A stretch of DNA of 11,364 nucleotides from Puia dinghuensis (GTDB lineage: Bacteria; Bacteroidota; Bacteroidia; Chitinophagales; Chitinophagaceae), in the NCBI GenBank assembly GCA_026224995.1, contig JAMFRX010000522.1, positions 1 to 11,364 on the forward strand. Direction: 5' to 3'. How positions within the stretch are numbered: the first letter of the stretch is position 1; every line of letters begins with the position of its first letter. Shown here one piece after another: positions 1 through 6,129 of this stretch. The position numbers were made by a program, and so were the translations under genes. The notes beneath the pieces are model-generated. The model was not told where the DNA came from. It searched no databases and was given only the letters and a program-made list of their open reading frames with translations.

Positions 1-415
1 GCTGCACGAAGCCGCCATCGCCATAGCGGACGACCATTGGTTGCAGGAGACCGCCCGCCTGACGCTTAAGCTGGCCGACGCCGCGCAGCAGGGACTGGAT
101 GCAGATGGCGGCCTCTGGTACGAAAAAGAGAACGGTCGCATCGTCCTTGAAAAACACTGGTGGCCCCAGGCAGAAGCCATGGTTGGCTTCCTCCACGCCT
201 GGACCATCGACGGCAGCCAGGGCTGGTGGCAACGGTCCGTCGACGCCTGGAGCTTCGTTAAGCAATACATCCGGCAGCCCCAGGGCAAGGAATGGTACTG
301 GGGCATTCAGGCCGACCACACCCCTATGCCCGGCCAGGATAAGGCAGGCTTCTGGAAATGCCCCTATCACAACAGCAGAGCCTGCCTGGAAATTATCCGT
401 ACGCTAGCACCCTAA
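1..415 (+). CDS. AGE-family epimerase, cellobiose/mannobiose 2-epimerase type (3' end only)
   Basis: This is the C-terminal part of a sugar 2-epimerase; the gene begins before the window and is read in frame from base 2. A TTG at 41 is in frame but is not the real start, because family-like coding sequence continues upstream of it. The visible 137 or so residues carry the hallmarks of the cellobiose 2-epimerase branch of the N-acylglucosamine 2-epimerase (AGE) superfamily: DGGLWYE, then HWWPQAEA (His codon at 155-157), and near the end FWKCPYHNSR (His codon at 368-370). In characterised cellobiose 2-epimerases a histidine of this last motif is part of the general acid/base pair. The fold is an (alpha/alpha)6 barrel and the reaction converts the reducing-end glucose or mannose of a beta-linked disaccharide to its C2 epimer. 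No signal peptide can be assessed. A 45-bp gap leads to the SGNH hydrolase on the same strand, so co-transcription is likely. Exact substrate is unknown; N-acylglucosamine 2-epimerase is the alternative but fits the motifs less well. Confidence 0.88.
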   Translation, partial: LHEAAIAIADDHWLQETARLTLKLADAAQQGLDADGGLWYEKENGRIVLEKHWWPQAEAMVGFLHAWTIDGSQGWWQRSVDAWSFVKQYIRQPQGKEWYWGIQADHTPMPGQDKAGFWKCPYHNSRACLEIIRTLAP

Positions 416-460
416 GCCGCATAATTTCCGTAGGTTTGGCATAAGAAAAAAATACTGACA

Positions 461-1144
461 ATGCGTTCGCTCACCCGATTTGCCGTTATGCTGACCCTGC
501 TCTCCGGCCTTACTTTCCTCACCTCCCTTCGCTTTAAATCACAAAAAGTCATCTTTTTCGGCGACTCCATCACCCAGGAAGGAGCGAAACCGGGCGGGTA
601 TATCATAAAAATGACCGAAACCCTGGCTCAAAAGAACCTCTCTTCCAGCTACGAGCTCACCGGCGCAGGCATCGGGGGCAACAAGGTTTATGACCTCTAC
701 CTGCGCATGGAGGATGATGTCCTGGCTCAAAATCCGGACATCGTTTTCATCTGGGTCGGCGTCAACGATGTCTGGCATAAAGCCACTTCCGGCACCGGAA
801 CAGACATCGACAAGTTCGACAAGTTCTATACGGCTATCATCAACAAGCTGCTCGACAAGCATATTCGCGTTTTTCTCTGCACGCCTGCCGTCATCGGGGA
901 AAAAACGGATTTCACCAACCAGCAGGACGGCGACCTCAACGCCTACTCCCAGGTGATCCGTAACCTCGCCCAGAAATACCACTGCGGCCTGGTGGACCTC
1001 CGCGAGATCTTCCACAACTATGAGCTCAGGAATAATCCGGGGAACAAGGAATCCAGTATCCTCACCAGGGACAGGGTTCATCTCACCGAAGCCGGCAACC
1101 AGCTCGTAGCCGACAAAATGCTCGAAGCGCTGCTTGCAAAATAG
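461..1144 (+). CDS. SGNH/GDSL-family hydrolase (probable exported esterase)
   Basis: A 227-residue SGNH/GDSL hydrolase, the fold of many carbohydrate and lipid esterases. All four consensus blocks are visible: block I FFGDSIT with nucleophile Ser36, block II GAGIGGN with an oxyanion Gly near 70-73, block III GVND at 100-103 with Asn102, and block V DRVHLTEAGN with Asp204 and His207. The catalytic set is therefore complete. Residues 5-23 form a hydrophobic stretch after Arg2 and Arg6, which fits a Sec signal peptide or an uncleaved membrane anchor; there is no lipobox Cys. The ATG at 461 is chosen because it keeps this whole signal region. It follows the AGE gene by 45 bp and precedes an SDR gene by 24 bp, so the three probably form an operon. 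Its position next to a 2-epimerase would suit deacetylation of oligosaccharides, but the substrate (acetyl ester, lipid or other) cannot be read from the sequence. Confidence 0.9.
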   Translation: MRSLTRFAVMLTLLSGLTFLTSLRFKSQKVIFFGDSITQEGAKPGGYIIKMTETLAQKNLSSSYELTGAGIGGNKVYDLYLRMEDDVLAQNPDIVFIWVGVNDVWHKATSGTGTDIDKFDKFYTAIINKLLDKHIRVFLCTPAVIGEKTDFTNQQDGDLNAYSQVIRNLAQKYHCGLVDLREIFHNYELRNNPGNKESSILTRDRVHLTEAGNQLVADKMLEALLAK

Positions 1145-1168
1145 CACCTCATCACTCAAATACAGGCC

Positions 1169-1861
1169 ATGCCAAAAACGATCCTGATCACCGGCGCCAA
1201 CGGCAACCTCGGCGCCGCAACTGTGAAGAAGTTCCTCGACAAAGGCTACAAGGTCATTGCCGTCGACCAATCCGGCACCCATCTTGGGTTTGCAGCGAAT
1301 AACGATAATTTTGAGCTGAAGTCCGTAGACGCCGCTAATGAACAGGCCGTCGCTACATTCGTCGAAGAGATAATAGAGCTCAACGGCCGCATAGATGGGG
1401 CGTTGCTGCTGGTAGGAGGCTTCGCCATGGGCGATATCAAAGACTCCGACGCCGAAGCGCTGCGAAAAATGTTCACCGCCAACTTCGAAACGGCCTATTT
1501 TTTTGCCCGGCCGCTCTTCATTCACATGCTGGATAATGGCTACGGCCGCCTGGCCTTCATGGGCGCCCGCCCGGCCCTGCAACCCGAACAGGGAAAAGGC
1601 GCCCTGGGCTACGCCCTCAGCAAATCCCTGCTTTTCGAGCTGGCACGGCTGCTCAATGCGACGGCTGCCGGGAAAAACGTAGTGGCCTCAGTAGTGGCGC
1701 CCTCTACCATCGATACCGCCATCAACAGGCAGAGCATGCCTGAGGCCGACCCCGCCGCCTGGGTAAAGCCGGAAGAGATTGCCACGCTGCTGGAATTCAT
1801 CTGCAGCGAAGAGGCCAACGCCCTGCGCGAACCGGTATATAAGATCTATAACAACGCCTAA
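1169..1861 (+). CDS. Atypical short-chain dehydrogenase/reductase (SDR)
   Basis: A 230-residue classical-length SDR. The Rossmann nucleotide motif is TGANGNLG at residues 8-15, and beta-2 ends in AVD with Asp33, which usually favours NAD(H) over NADP(H). The active-site pair is YALSK, Tyr148 and Lys152. The segment where classical SDRs have the catalytic serine (beta-5, about 13 residues before Tyr) reads FMGARPALQP and has no Ser. The usual NNAG motif is replaced by LLLVGGF at 79-85. This combination resembles the dihydropteridine reductase-like or divergent SDR groups, so a reductase with unusual chemistry, or a non-catalytic binding role, is possible. It starts 24 bp after the SGNH gene and its TAA stop directly abuts the stop of the convergent CBM48 gene. 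Substrate unknown. SDR assignment is firm; function is not. Confidence 0.87.
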   Translation: MPKTILITGANGNLGAATVKKFLDKGYKVIAVDQSGTHLGFAANNDNFELKSVDAANEQAVATFVEEIIELNGRIDGALLLVGGFAMGDIKDSDAEALRKMFTANFETAYFFARPLFIHMLDNGYGRLAFMGARPALQPEQGKGALGYALSKSLLFELARLLNATAAGKNVVASVVAPSTIDTAINRQSMPEADPAAWVKPEEIATLLEFICSEEANALREPVYKIYNNA

Positions 1862-2167
1862 CTACACCGTCAGCACGCTGTTCCAACCCGCAACACCATC
1901 CGGCTCACGAAGCCGGTTCTCGATGTCCTCCATCCACATCTTGTCGTCGATGTAGAACTTGTAATAATACTTGCCCTTGGGTAGCATGGGAATAGAGATC
2001 TTCCAACAACCATCTTTGGCCGGCTGCATCTGCAGCTCATCAGGAGACCAATGATTGAACGTGCCTGCCAGGCTGATGTGGGCTGCGGATGTCGAATTCA
2101 GATGATGAACGTAAAACTCAATCGTCTTTTTACGCCGGTTGATGTACGGCGATTCATGAAATTTCAT
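1862..2167 (-). CDS. Stand-alone CBM48 glycogen-binding domain protein (isoamylase early-set type)
   Basis: A 101-residue protein made up almost wholly of one CBM48/AMPK-beta-type glycogen-binding beta-sandwich, with no catalytic domain. The pattern follows the AMPK beta glycogen-binding module: GTFNHWSP with Trp40, the strand KYYYKFYIDDKMW with Lys70 and Trp78, and the closing strand GWNSVLTV with Asn96. By comparison with AMPK beta these are the two sugar-stacking tryptophans, the contacting lysine and the contacting asparagine, so alpha-glucan binding should be intact. There is no signal peptide, which implies a cytosolic role at glycogen or another alpha-1,4-glucan. The ATG at 2167 is preceded by a run of five G at 2177-2173 on the coding strand, 5 nt upstream, one of the few purine-rich ribosome-binding candidates in the window. 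The gene is divergent from the two-component operon and meets the SDR gene end to end. How such orphan CBM48 proteins act is not established; targeting or regulating glycogen enzymes is an inference. Confidence 0.88.
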   Translation of the reverse strand: MKFHESPYINRRKKTIEFYVHHLNSTSAAHISLAGTFNHWSPDELQMQPAKDGCWKISIPMLPKGKYYYKFYIDDKMWMEDIENRLREPDGVAGWNSVLTV

Positions 2168-2411
2168 AGCAACCCCCTTTTTTAGATTTTAAAATCGTCT
2201 TCAGATAGGATACCCTCTAGATGACTTGCAATCTTGAATTCTTACGGGATAGACGTTTAGGGAAGAGTGTACAAAATTTACATTTTTTTTTGGCATATTT
2301 CAATAACATTCCAAGTTTTTTTGCTAAATCGGTTTAATTTCATTTTAATGATCCATTGGAGACGGTAAGCGCAGGAATGGATATATTTATAGACTCACCA
2401 GAAGACACATT
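2168..2411. promoter_or_regulatory. Divergent AT-rich intergenic region, presumed promoters for CBM48 gene (-) and two-component/glycerate operon (+)
   Basis: This 244-bp stretch between two divergent start codons is much richer in A/T than the flanking genes and must hold promoters for both directions if each is transcribed separately. I looked for the Bacteroidota consensus (TTTG, about 19-21 bp, TAnnTTTG). TTTG occurs at 2289-2292 and 2320-2323 on the + strand, but neither has a convincing -7 element at the right distance, so no promoter is placed. Visible sequence elements are a perfect 12-bp palindrome at 2185-2196, an imperfect 15-bp dyad with TGTA/TACA ends at 2268-2282, and two copies of ATTTCA at 2297-2302 and 2337-2342, 40 bp apart in the same orientation. 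The last arrangement is compatible with tandem binding by an OmpR-type regulator, but such short repeats could be chance in A/T-rich DNA. Confidence 0.5.
2185..2196. repeat. Perfect 12-bp palindrome GATTTTAAAATC, possible operator
   Basis: The sequence is fully self-complementary and lies 17 bp upstream of the CBM48 start codon, in the expected 5' leader or promoter of that gene. A regulator dimer bound here could control the CBM48 gene. The half-sites are A/T-rich and no second copy is seen, so it may be a chance palindrome. Confidence 0.3.
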
Positions 2412-2436
2412 ATGGCAGATACAAAAATACTACTAG
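2377..2436 (+). other. Possible 19-codon upstream ORF overlapping the response-regulator start
   Basis: An ATG at 2377, preceded by GCAGGA, opens a 19-codon reading frame that ends with TAG at 2434-2436, 25 bases past the first base of the response-regulator ATG at 2412 and in another frame. The purine-rich sequence before this ATG resembles a ribosome-binding site more than the sequence before 2412 does. A second, 6-codon frame lies at 2348-2368. Either could be a leader peptide affecting translation of the operon, or chance. The peptide has no recognisable attenuator feature such as a run of one amino acid. Confidence 0.15.
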
Positions 2437-3107
2437 TCGAAGACGAGAAAAAGATAGCCGAATCCCTCCGCAAAGGGCTATCCGAACAGCACTATGAGGT
2501 CGATGTTGCCTATGACGGCCTCGTCGGCCGGAAGCTTTTCGACACCAACGCCTACGACCTGGCTATCCTGGACATCAACCTCCCGCTTATGAATGGCTAC
2601 GAGCTGGCCCGTCATATCCGCACCTCCAACGAGGATATCCTGGTCATTATGCTCACCGCCATGAATACCACGGAAGACAAGATCGAAGGATTCGAAGCCG
2701 GCGCCGACGATTATATCGTCAAGCCCTTCGACTTCCAGGAACTGCTTGTCCGCATCCGCGCCCTCCTCAAGCGCCTCCACCATCAGCCTGCCGCCGGCTC
2801 CAACGTCCTCAAGGTCGGCGATCTCGTGATGAACCTGGACAGCAAAGAGGTCTCCCGGGAAGGCAGGAATATTCCCCTCACGGCCAAGGAATTTCAGCTA
2901 TTGGAATATTTCATCCGGAATAAGAACAAGGTCGTCTCCCGCATAGATATCGCCATCAATGTCTGGGATATCGATTTCGATACCAAGACCAATGTCATAG
3001 ACGTCTACGTTAACTTCCTCCGGAAAAAAATAGAAAAGGACTTTTCTTCCAAGCTGATCTATACGCAGGTAGGAATGGGCTATGTGTTGAAAGAACCCAT
3101 TGAATGA
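2412..3107 (+). CDS. OmpR/PhoB-family response regulator (CusR-like)
   Basis: A 231-residue DNA-binding response regulator. The receiver domain (about residues 4-118) has the acidic pocket Glu10/Asp11, phospho-acceptor Asp54 in AILDINLP, the switch Thr82 in MLTA, and the conserved Lys104 in YIVKPFD. All catalytic residues are present, so phosphorylation should work normally. The C-terminal winged-helix domain (about 133-228) shows the family pattern LTAKEFQLLEYF, a recognition-helix region around NVIDVYVNFLRKKI, and the wing sequence QVGMGYVL. The protein is expected to bind DNA as a dimer on tandem direct repeats, and the upstream intergenic region is the obvious place for autoregulation. 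Its stop overlaps the histidine kinase start in ATGA at 3104-3107, so the two are translationally coupled. Overall it resembles the CusR-type regulators common in Bacteroidota, but metal control is not implied, since the downstream genes are for hydroxyacid metabolism. Confidence 0.95.
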   Translation: MADTKILLVEDEKKIAESLRKGLSEQHYEVDVAYDGLVGRKLFDTNAYDLAILDINLPLMNGYELARHIRTSNEDILVIMLTAMNTTEDKIEGFEAGADDYIVKPFDFQELLVRIRALLKRLHHQPAAGSNVLKVGDLVMNLDSKEVSREGRNIPLTAKEFQLLEYFIRNKNKVVSRIDIAINVWDIDFDTKTNVIDVYVNFLRKKIEKDFSSKLIYTQVGMGYVLKEPIE

Positions 3108-4486
3108 AGATCCGCTATAAGATAATGCTGCTTTTTACCCTGCTGGTCACGGCGATCATCTCCCTGCTCACAGCTTCGGTATTCTATTTCGCCAAGCTGG
3201 AACGGATCCAGAACTTCGACAAAAGGCTCCGGTCGCGGGCGATGTATAACAGCCAGCTCTATTCCGTGATGGGTGATAGCGCCGTAACCTTCCTCCGTAG
3301 AATGGATACCGCCAACACAGTTGGAACAGCCTCCCGCAGCATCGGTATTTATACCGACGATGGTAAGCCACTCTATCGCTTCGATATGCCGGGCGCTCCT
3401 CCGCTGGCCATCTCCAGCGAGCTGCTCCAGGAAACCATGCTCAAAGGCGAAAAATACTTCTCGTTAGGCAGATTGGAGGCTATAGCGACACACCGGGTCA
3501 CCAACAAAAGGGATTTCATCGTCGTCGTGGCAGGCCATGACGAGGACGGCCTGGAAAGGGTAGAGACCCTAAATAAGATCCTAGTCATCAGCCTCGTCAC
3601 AGGCGTATGCGTTACCGCCTTCGTGAGCTTCCTCTTTGCCCGCCAGCTGCTTCGCCCCATTACCCAGATCATCCGGGAAGTAAAAGAAATATCCTCCTAC
3701 GACCTCTCCAACCGGGTCCGGGCCGGCACCGGCCAGGACGAGATGAGCCAGCTCGGCAATACTTTTAACGAGCTGCTCGGCCGCCTCCAGGAGGCCTTTG
3801 CCATCCAGCGCCGCTTCATCAGCAACGCCTCGCATGAGCTCTCCACCCCCCTGACCTCCGTCTCCAGCCAGGTGGAGGTGATCCTCCAAAAAGACCGCTC
3901 CGCCGACGAATACAAACAAGTGCTGTTCTCCGTGCGCGAAGACGTTCAGCAAATGCGCCAGCTCACCAAAAGCCTCCTGGAGATAGCTAAAACGGGCTCG
4001 CAAGGCGGAATCGAGCTCAACGAGGTCCGCGTGGACGAAGTGCTCATGAAAGTCGTCGGTGACGTCAAAAGGTTGAATGCGGAGTATAGCGTGGAGCTGG
4101 ACTTCGGCGAATTTCCCGAGGACGAAAAGGACTTCGTCGTATTCGGTAACGGAGAATTGCTCTATATCGCCATGAAAAACTTGGTAGAAAATGGCTGTAA
4201 ATACTCCCCGGACAAAAAGTCCGTCGTAGACCTCAGCTTCGCCTGGCATAAGGTATACGTGCAGGTCGTCAACCAGGGGGCCCTCATCCCAGCCGAAGAG
4301 CTATCGCAGATCTTCCAGCCCTTCTACCGGGGACAGGGTACCGCCAGCGTCCGGGGCTTCGGCCTGGGACTGGCCATGGCCCAGCGGATCGTCGCCCTTC
4401 ATAAAGGCTCGATCCACGTGACCTCCAACGAGAACAGCGGGAACAACTTCACCATCGAGCTTCCAGCAATCAAGATATTCAACTAG
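3104..4486 (+). CDS. HAMP-domain sensor histidine kinase (CusS-like)
   Basis: A 460-residue membrane-bound sensor kinase, partner of the preceding regulator. Order: TM1 about 7-30; periplasmic sensor region about 31-157, with no sensor family I recognise; TM2 about 159-179; HAMP about 180-233; HisKA with H-box FISNASHELSTPL and phospho-acceptor His244; HATPase with N-box NLVENGCKYSP (Asn359, Asn363), F-box IFQPFYRG near 403-410, and G2 box GFGLGLAMAQRIV at 418-430. The G1 box reads VNQGALIP (389-396), with Asn390 in place of the usual Asp and only one of the usual glycines. I recall similar N-x-G variants in related Bacteroidota kinases, so the protein is probably active, but ATP binding is worth testing. 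Its start overlaps the regulator by 4 bp and its stop is 2 bp before the permease, so sensing is tied to the transport and glycerate genes. The ligand is unknown; a hydroxyacid such as glycerate or lactate is the natural guess from context. Confidence 0.94.
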   Translation: MKIRYKIMLLFTLLVTAIISLLTASVFYFAKLERIQNFDKRLRSRAMYNSQLYSVMGDSAVTFLRRMDTANTVGTASRSIGIYTDDGKPLYRFDMPGAPPLAISSELLQETMLKGEKYFSLGRLEAIATHRVTNKRDFIVVVAGHDEDGLERVETLNKILVISLVTGVCVTAFVSFLFARQLLRPITQIIREVKEISSYDLSNRVRAGTGQDEMSQLGNTFNELLGRLQEAFAIQRRFISNASHELSTPLTSVSSQVEVILQKDRSADEYKQVLFSVREDVQQMRQLTKSLLEIAKTGSQGGIELNEVRVDEVLMKVVGDVKRLNAEYSVELDFGEFPEDEKDFVVFGNGELLYIAMKNLVENGCKYSPDKKSVVDLSFAWHKVYVQVVNQGALIPAEELSQIFQPFYRGQGTASVRGFGLGLAMAQRIVALHKGSIHVTSNENSGNNFTIELPAIKIFN

Positions 4487-4488
4487 CT

Positions 4489-6129
4489 ATGCCCTGGATA
4501 CAACCCATAGACCCCTGTCACAACCTGCTGGCATCTGGCATCATTGCCATTCTGCCCGTATCCGTGATCTTCTGGGCCCTCGTGATCCGGAAGATGAAAG
4601 GCTTCCAGGCCGGCCTCCTCGCGACGGCTGCGGCCCTGCTCATAGGGACAACAGTCTATCGCATGCCGGTAGGCCTGGCCCTCCTCTCTACCGTGAACGG
4701 CGCCCTCTATGGCCTCTTCCCCATCTGCTGGATCGTCCTTTCCGCCGTCTTCCTGTTCAACCTCACCGTCCGCAGCGGACAGTTCGAGGTCATCCGCCAG
4801 TTTATGGCTACCATCACCGCGGACCGGCGCATCCAGGCCCTGCTCATCGCCTTCTCCTTCGGCTCCTTCCTGGAAGGGACGGCCGGCTTTGGCGCACCCG
4901 TGGCAATAACTGCGGCCATGCTCACAGGACTCGGCTTTAACCCCCTGTATGCCGCAGGCCTTTGCCTCATCGCCAACACTGCGCCGGTCGCATTCGGCTC
5001 AATAGGAATTCCCGTGACCGTGATGGCGCAGGTAACCTCGCTGCCGGAAACCGCTATCTCGCAAATGATAGGACGTACTCTCCCTTTTCTTTCCGCCTTG
5101 CTGCCCTTCTACCTCGTGACACTCATGGCAGGATTCAAAAAAGCGAAAGAAGTTGCGCCGGCAGCCCTGGTCTCCGGACTCTCCTTCGCCCTGATCCAAT
5201 ATTTCTCCTCCAACTATCTGGGGCCCACCCTCCCGGACGTCCTGGCAGGCATCGGCTCCATCTTCAGCCTGCTCCTGCTGCTTAAATTCTGGAAGCCAAA
5301 GACCATCTGGCGATTTCCCGAAGAAGCCACGGACGCCGCACCCGCCACCGCCGCCTCAATTCCCGGCCGCCCTCCCCGCCTGCTCTGGGCCTTCAGCCCC
5401 TTCATCATCCTGACGCTCATGGTCATCACCTGGGGCATCGCCCCCATAAAGAATTTCCTAACGGTAAACGGCACCCTGCAATTCCCCGTACCCGGCCTGC
5501 ACAACGCCATCCGCGAATACAACGGCAACCTCCTGGCGCATATCTTCCGGTTCAACTACCTGTCTGCAGCCGGGACGGCTATCCTGATCGCCGCCCTCAT
5601 CGCGCTGCCCCTCTCCGGCCTCACGCCGGGACAAGGCGCCCGGGTCTTCACAGCTACCCTCCGGCAGCTGCGCTTCCCGATCCTCACCATCGCCGTAGTG
5701 CTCGGCTTCGCCTATCTCGTCAACGACTCGGGAATTACACAAACCATCGCCAGATGCCTGGCCGACACCGGCGCCCTCTTCCCCTTCTTTGCCCCGGTGC
5801 TGGGCTGGCTGGGCGTTTTTATCACAGGCTCCGACACCTCCTCTAACGCCCTGTTCGGCAAGCTGCAGGCTTCAACCGCGACTTCCATAGGCGTCGACCC
5901 CATCGTAACCGTAGGCGCCAACGTCTCCGGCGGCGTCATCGGAAAAATGATCTCACCCCAGTCTATAGCCGTAGCAGCCGCCGCAGGCGGCCTCGTAGGC
6001 AGAGAGTCGGACCTCTTCCGCTTCACCGTGCGCCATAGCCTCCTCCTGCTTTTTATCATCTGCTGCATAGTGCTGGCCCAGGCATACCTGTTCAAATGGA
6101 TGATCCCCACTTACATTCATCATTTATGA
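4489..6129 (+). CDS. lldP: LldP-family lactate/glycolate-type permease
   Basis: A 546-residue inner-membrane transporter of the lactate permease (LctP/LldP/GlcA) family, close to the roughly 550 residues of the E. coli proteins. Hydrophobic segments run throughout, about 12-14, with a polar cytoplasmic-type loop around 270-298. Family signatures are EGTAGFGAPVAI (129-140), ANTAPVAFGSIGIPV (162-176), GSDTSSNALFGKLQ (447-460), and ISPQSIAVAAAAGGLVGRES (488-507). Family members import L- or D-lactate and glycolate by proton symport. Here the next genes encode a hydroxypyruvate/glycerate enzyme and a glycerate kinase, and no lactate dehydrogenase (LldD or LldEFG) is seen, so glycerate, glycolate or another short 2-hydroxyacid may be the real substrate (inference). 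It starts 2 bp after the kinase stop, and its stop overlaps the next start in ATGA at 6126-6129. Family assignment is secure, substrate is not. Confidence 0.94.
   Translation: MPWIQPIDPCHNLLASGIIAILPVSVIFWALVIRKMKGFQAGLLATAAALLIGTTVYRMPVGLALLSTVNGALYGLFPICWIVLSAVFLFNLTVRSGQFEVIRQFMATITADRRIQALLIAFSFGSFLEGTAGFGAPVAITAAMLTGLGFNPLYAAGLCLIANTAPVAFGSIGIPVTVMAQVTSLPETAISQMIGRTLPFLSALLPFYLVTLMAGFKKAKEVAPAALVSGLSFALIQYFSSNYLGPTLPDVLAGIGSIFSLLLLLKFWKPKTIWRFPEEATDAAPATAASIPGRPPRLLWAFSPFIILTLMVITWGIAPIKNFLTVNGTLQFPVPGLHNAIREYNGNLLAHIFRFNYLSAAGTAILIAALIALPLSGLTPGQGARVFTATLRQLRFPILTIAVVLGFAYLVNDSGITQTIARCLADTGALFPFFAPVLGWLGVFITGSDTSSNALFGKLQASTATSIGVDPIVTVGANVSGGVIGKMISPQSIAVAAAAGGLVGRESDLFRFTVRHSLLLLFIICCIVLAQAYLFKWMIPTYIHHL

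Noticed and set aside
539..1582. Long open frame (347 codons) on the - strand across the SGNH and SDR genes
   Set aside because: It runs antisense through two well-supported genes and its protein has no recognisable motif; open antisense frames are common in GC-rich coding DNA.
1855..1900. Possible terminator between the abutting stops of the SDR and CBM48 genes
   Set aside because: Only a trivial CAGC/GCTG pair with a 2-base loop is visible, too small to form a real hairpin, and there is no T-run.
2283..2350. Bacteroidota-type promoter starting from TTTG at 2289 or 2320
   Set aside because: No TAnnTTTG-like element lies at 19-21 bp from either TTTG; the nearest candidates mismatch at several positions or have the wrong spacing.
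3581..4249. 222-codon - strand frame inside the histidine kinase gene
   Set aside because: Fully antisense to the conserved HAMP/HisKA/HATPase coding region; no family features, so a codon-bias shadow.
6096..6125. Earlier in-frame ATG for the glycerate dehydrogenase
   Set aside because: It would add ten residues not expected in the family and overlap the permease by 34 bp; the ATG at 6126 gives the usual N-terminus and a 4-bp ATGA coupling.
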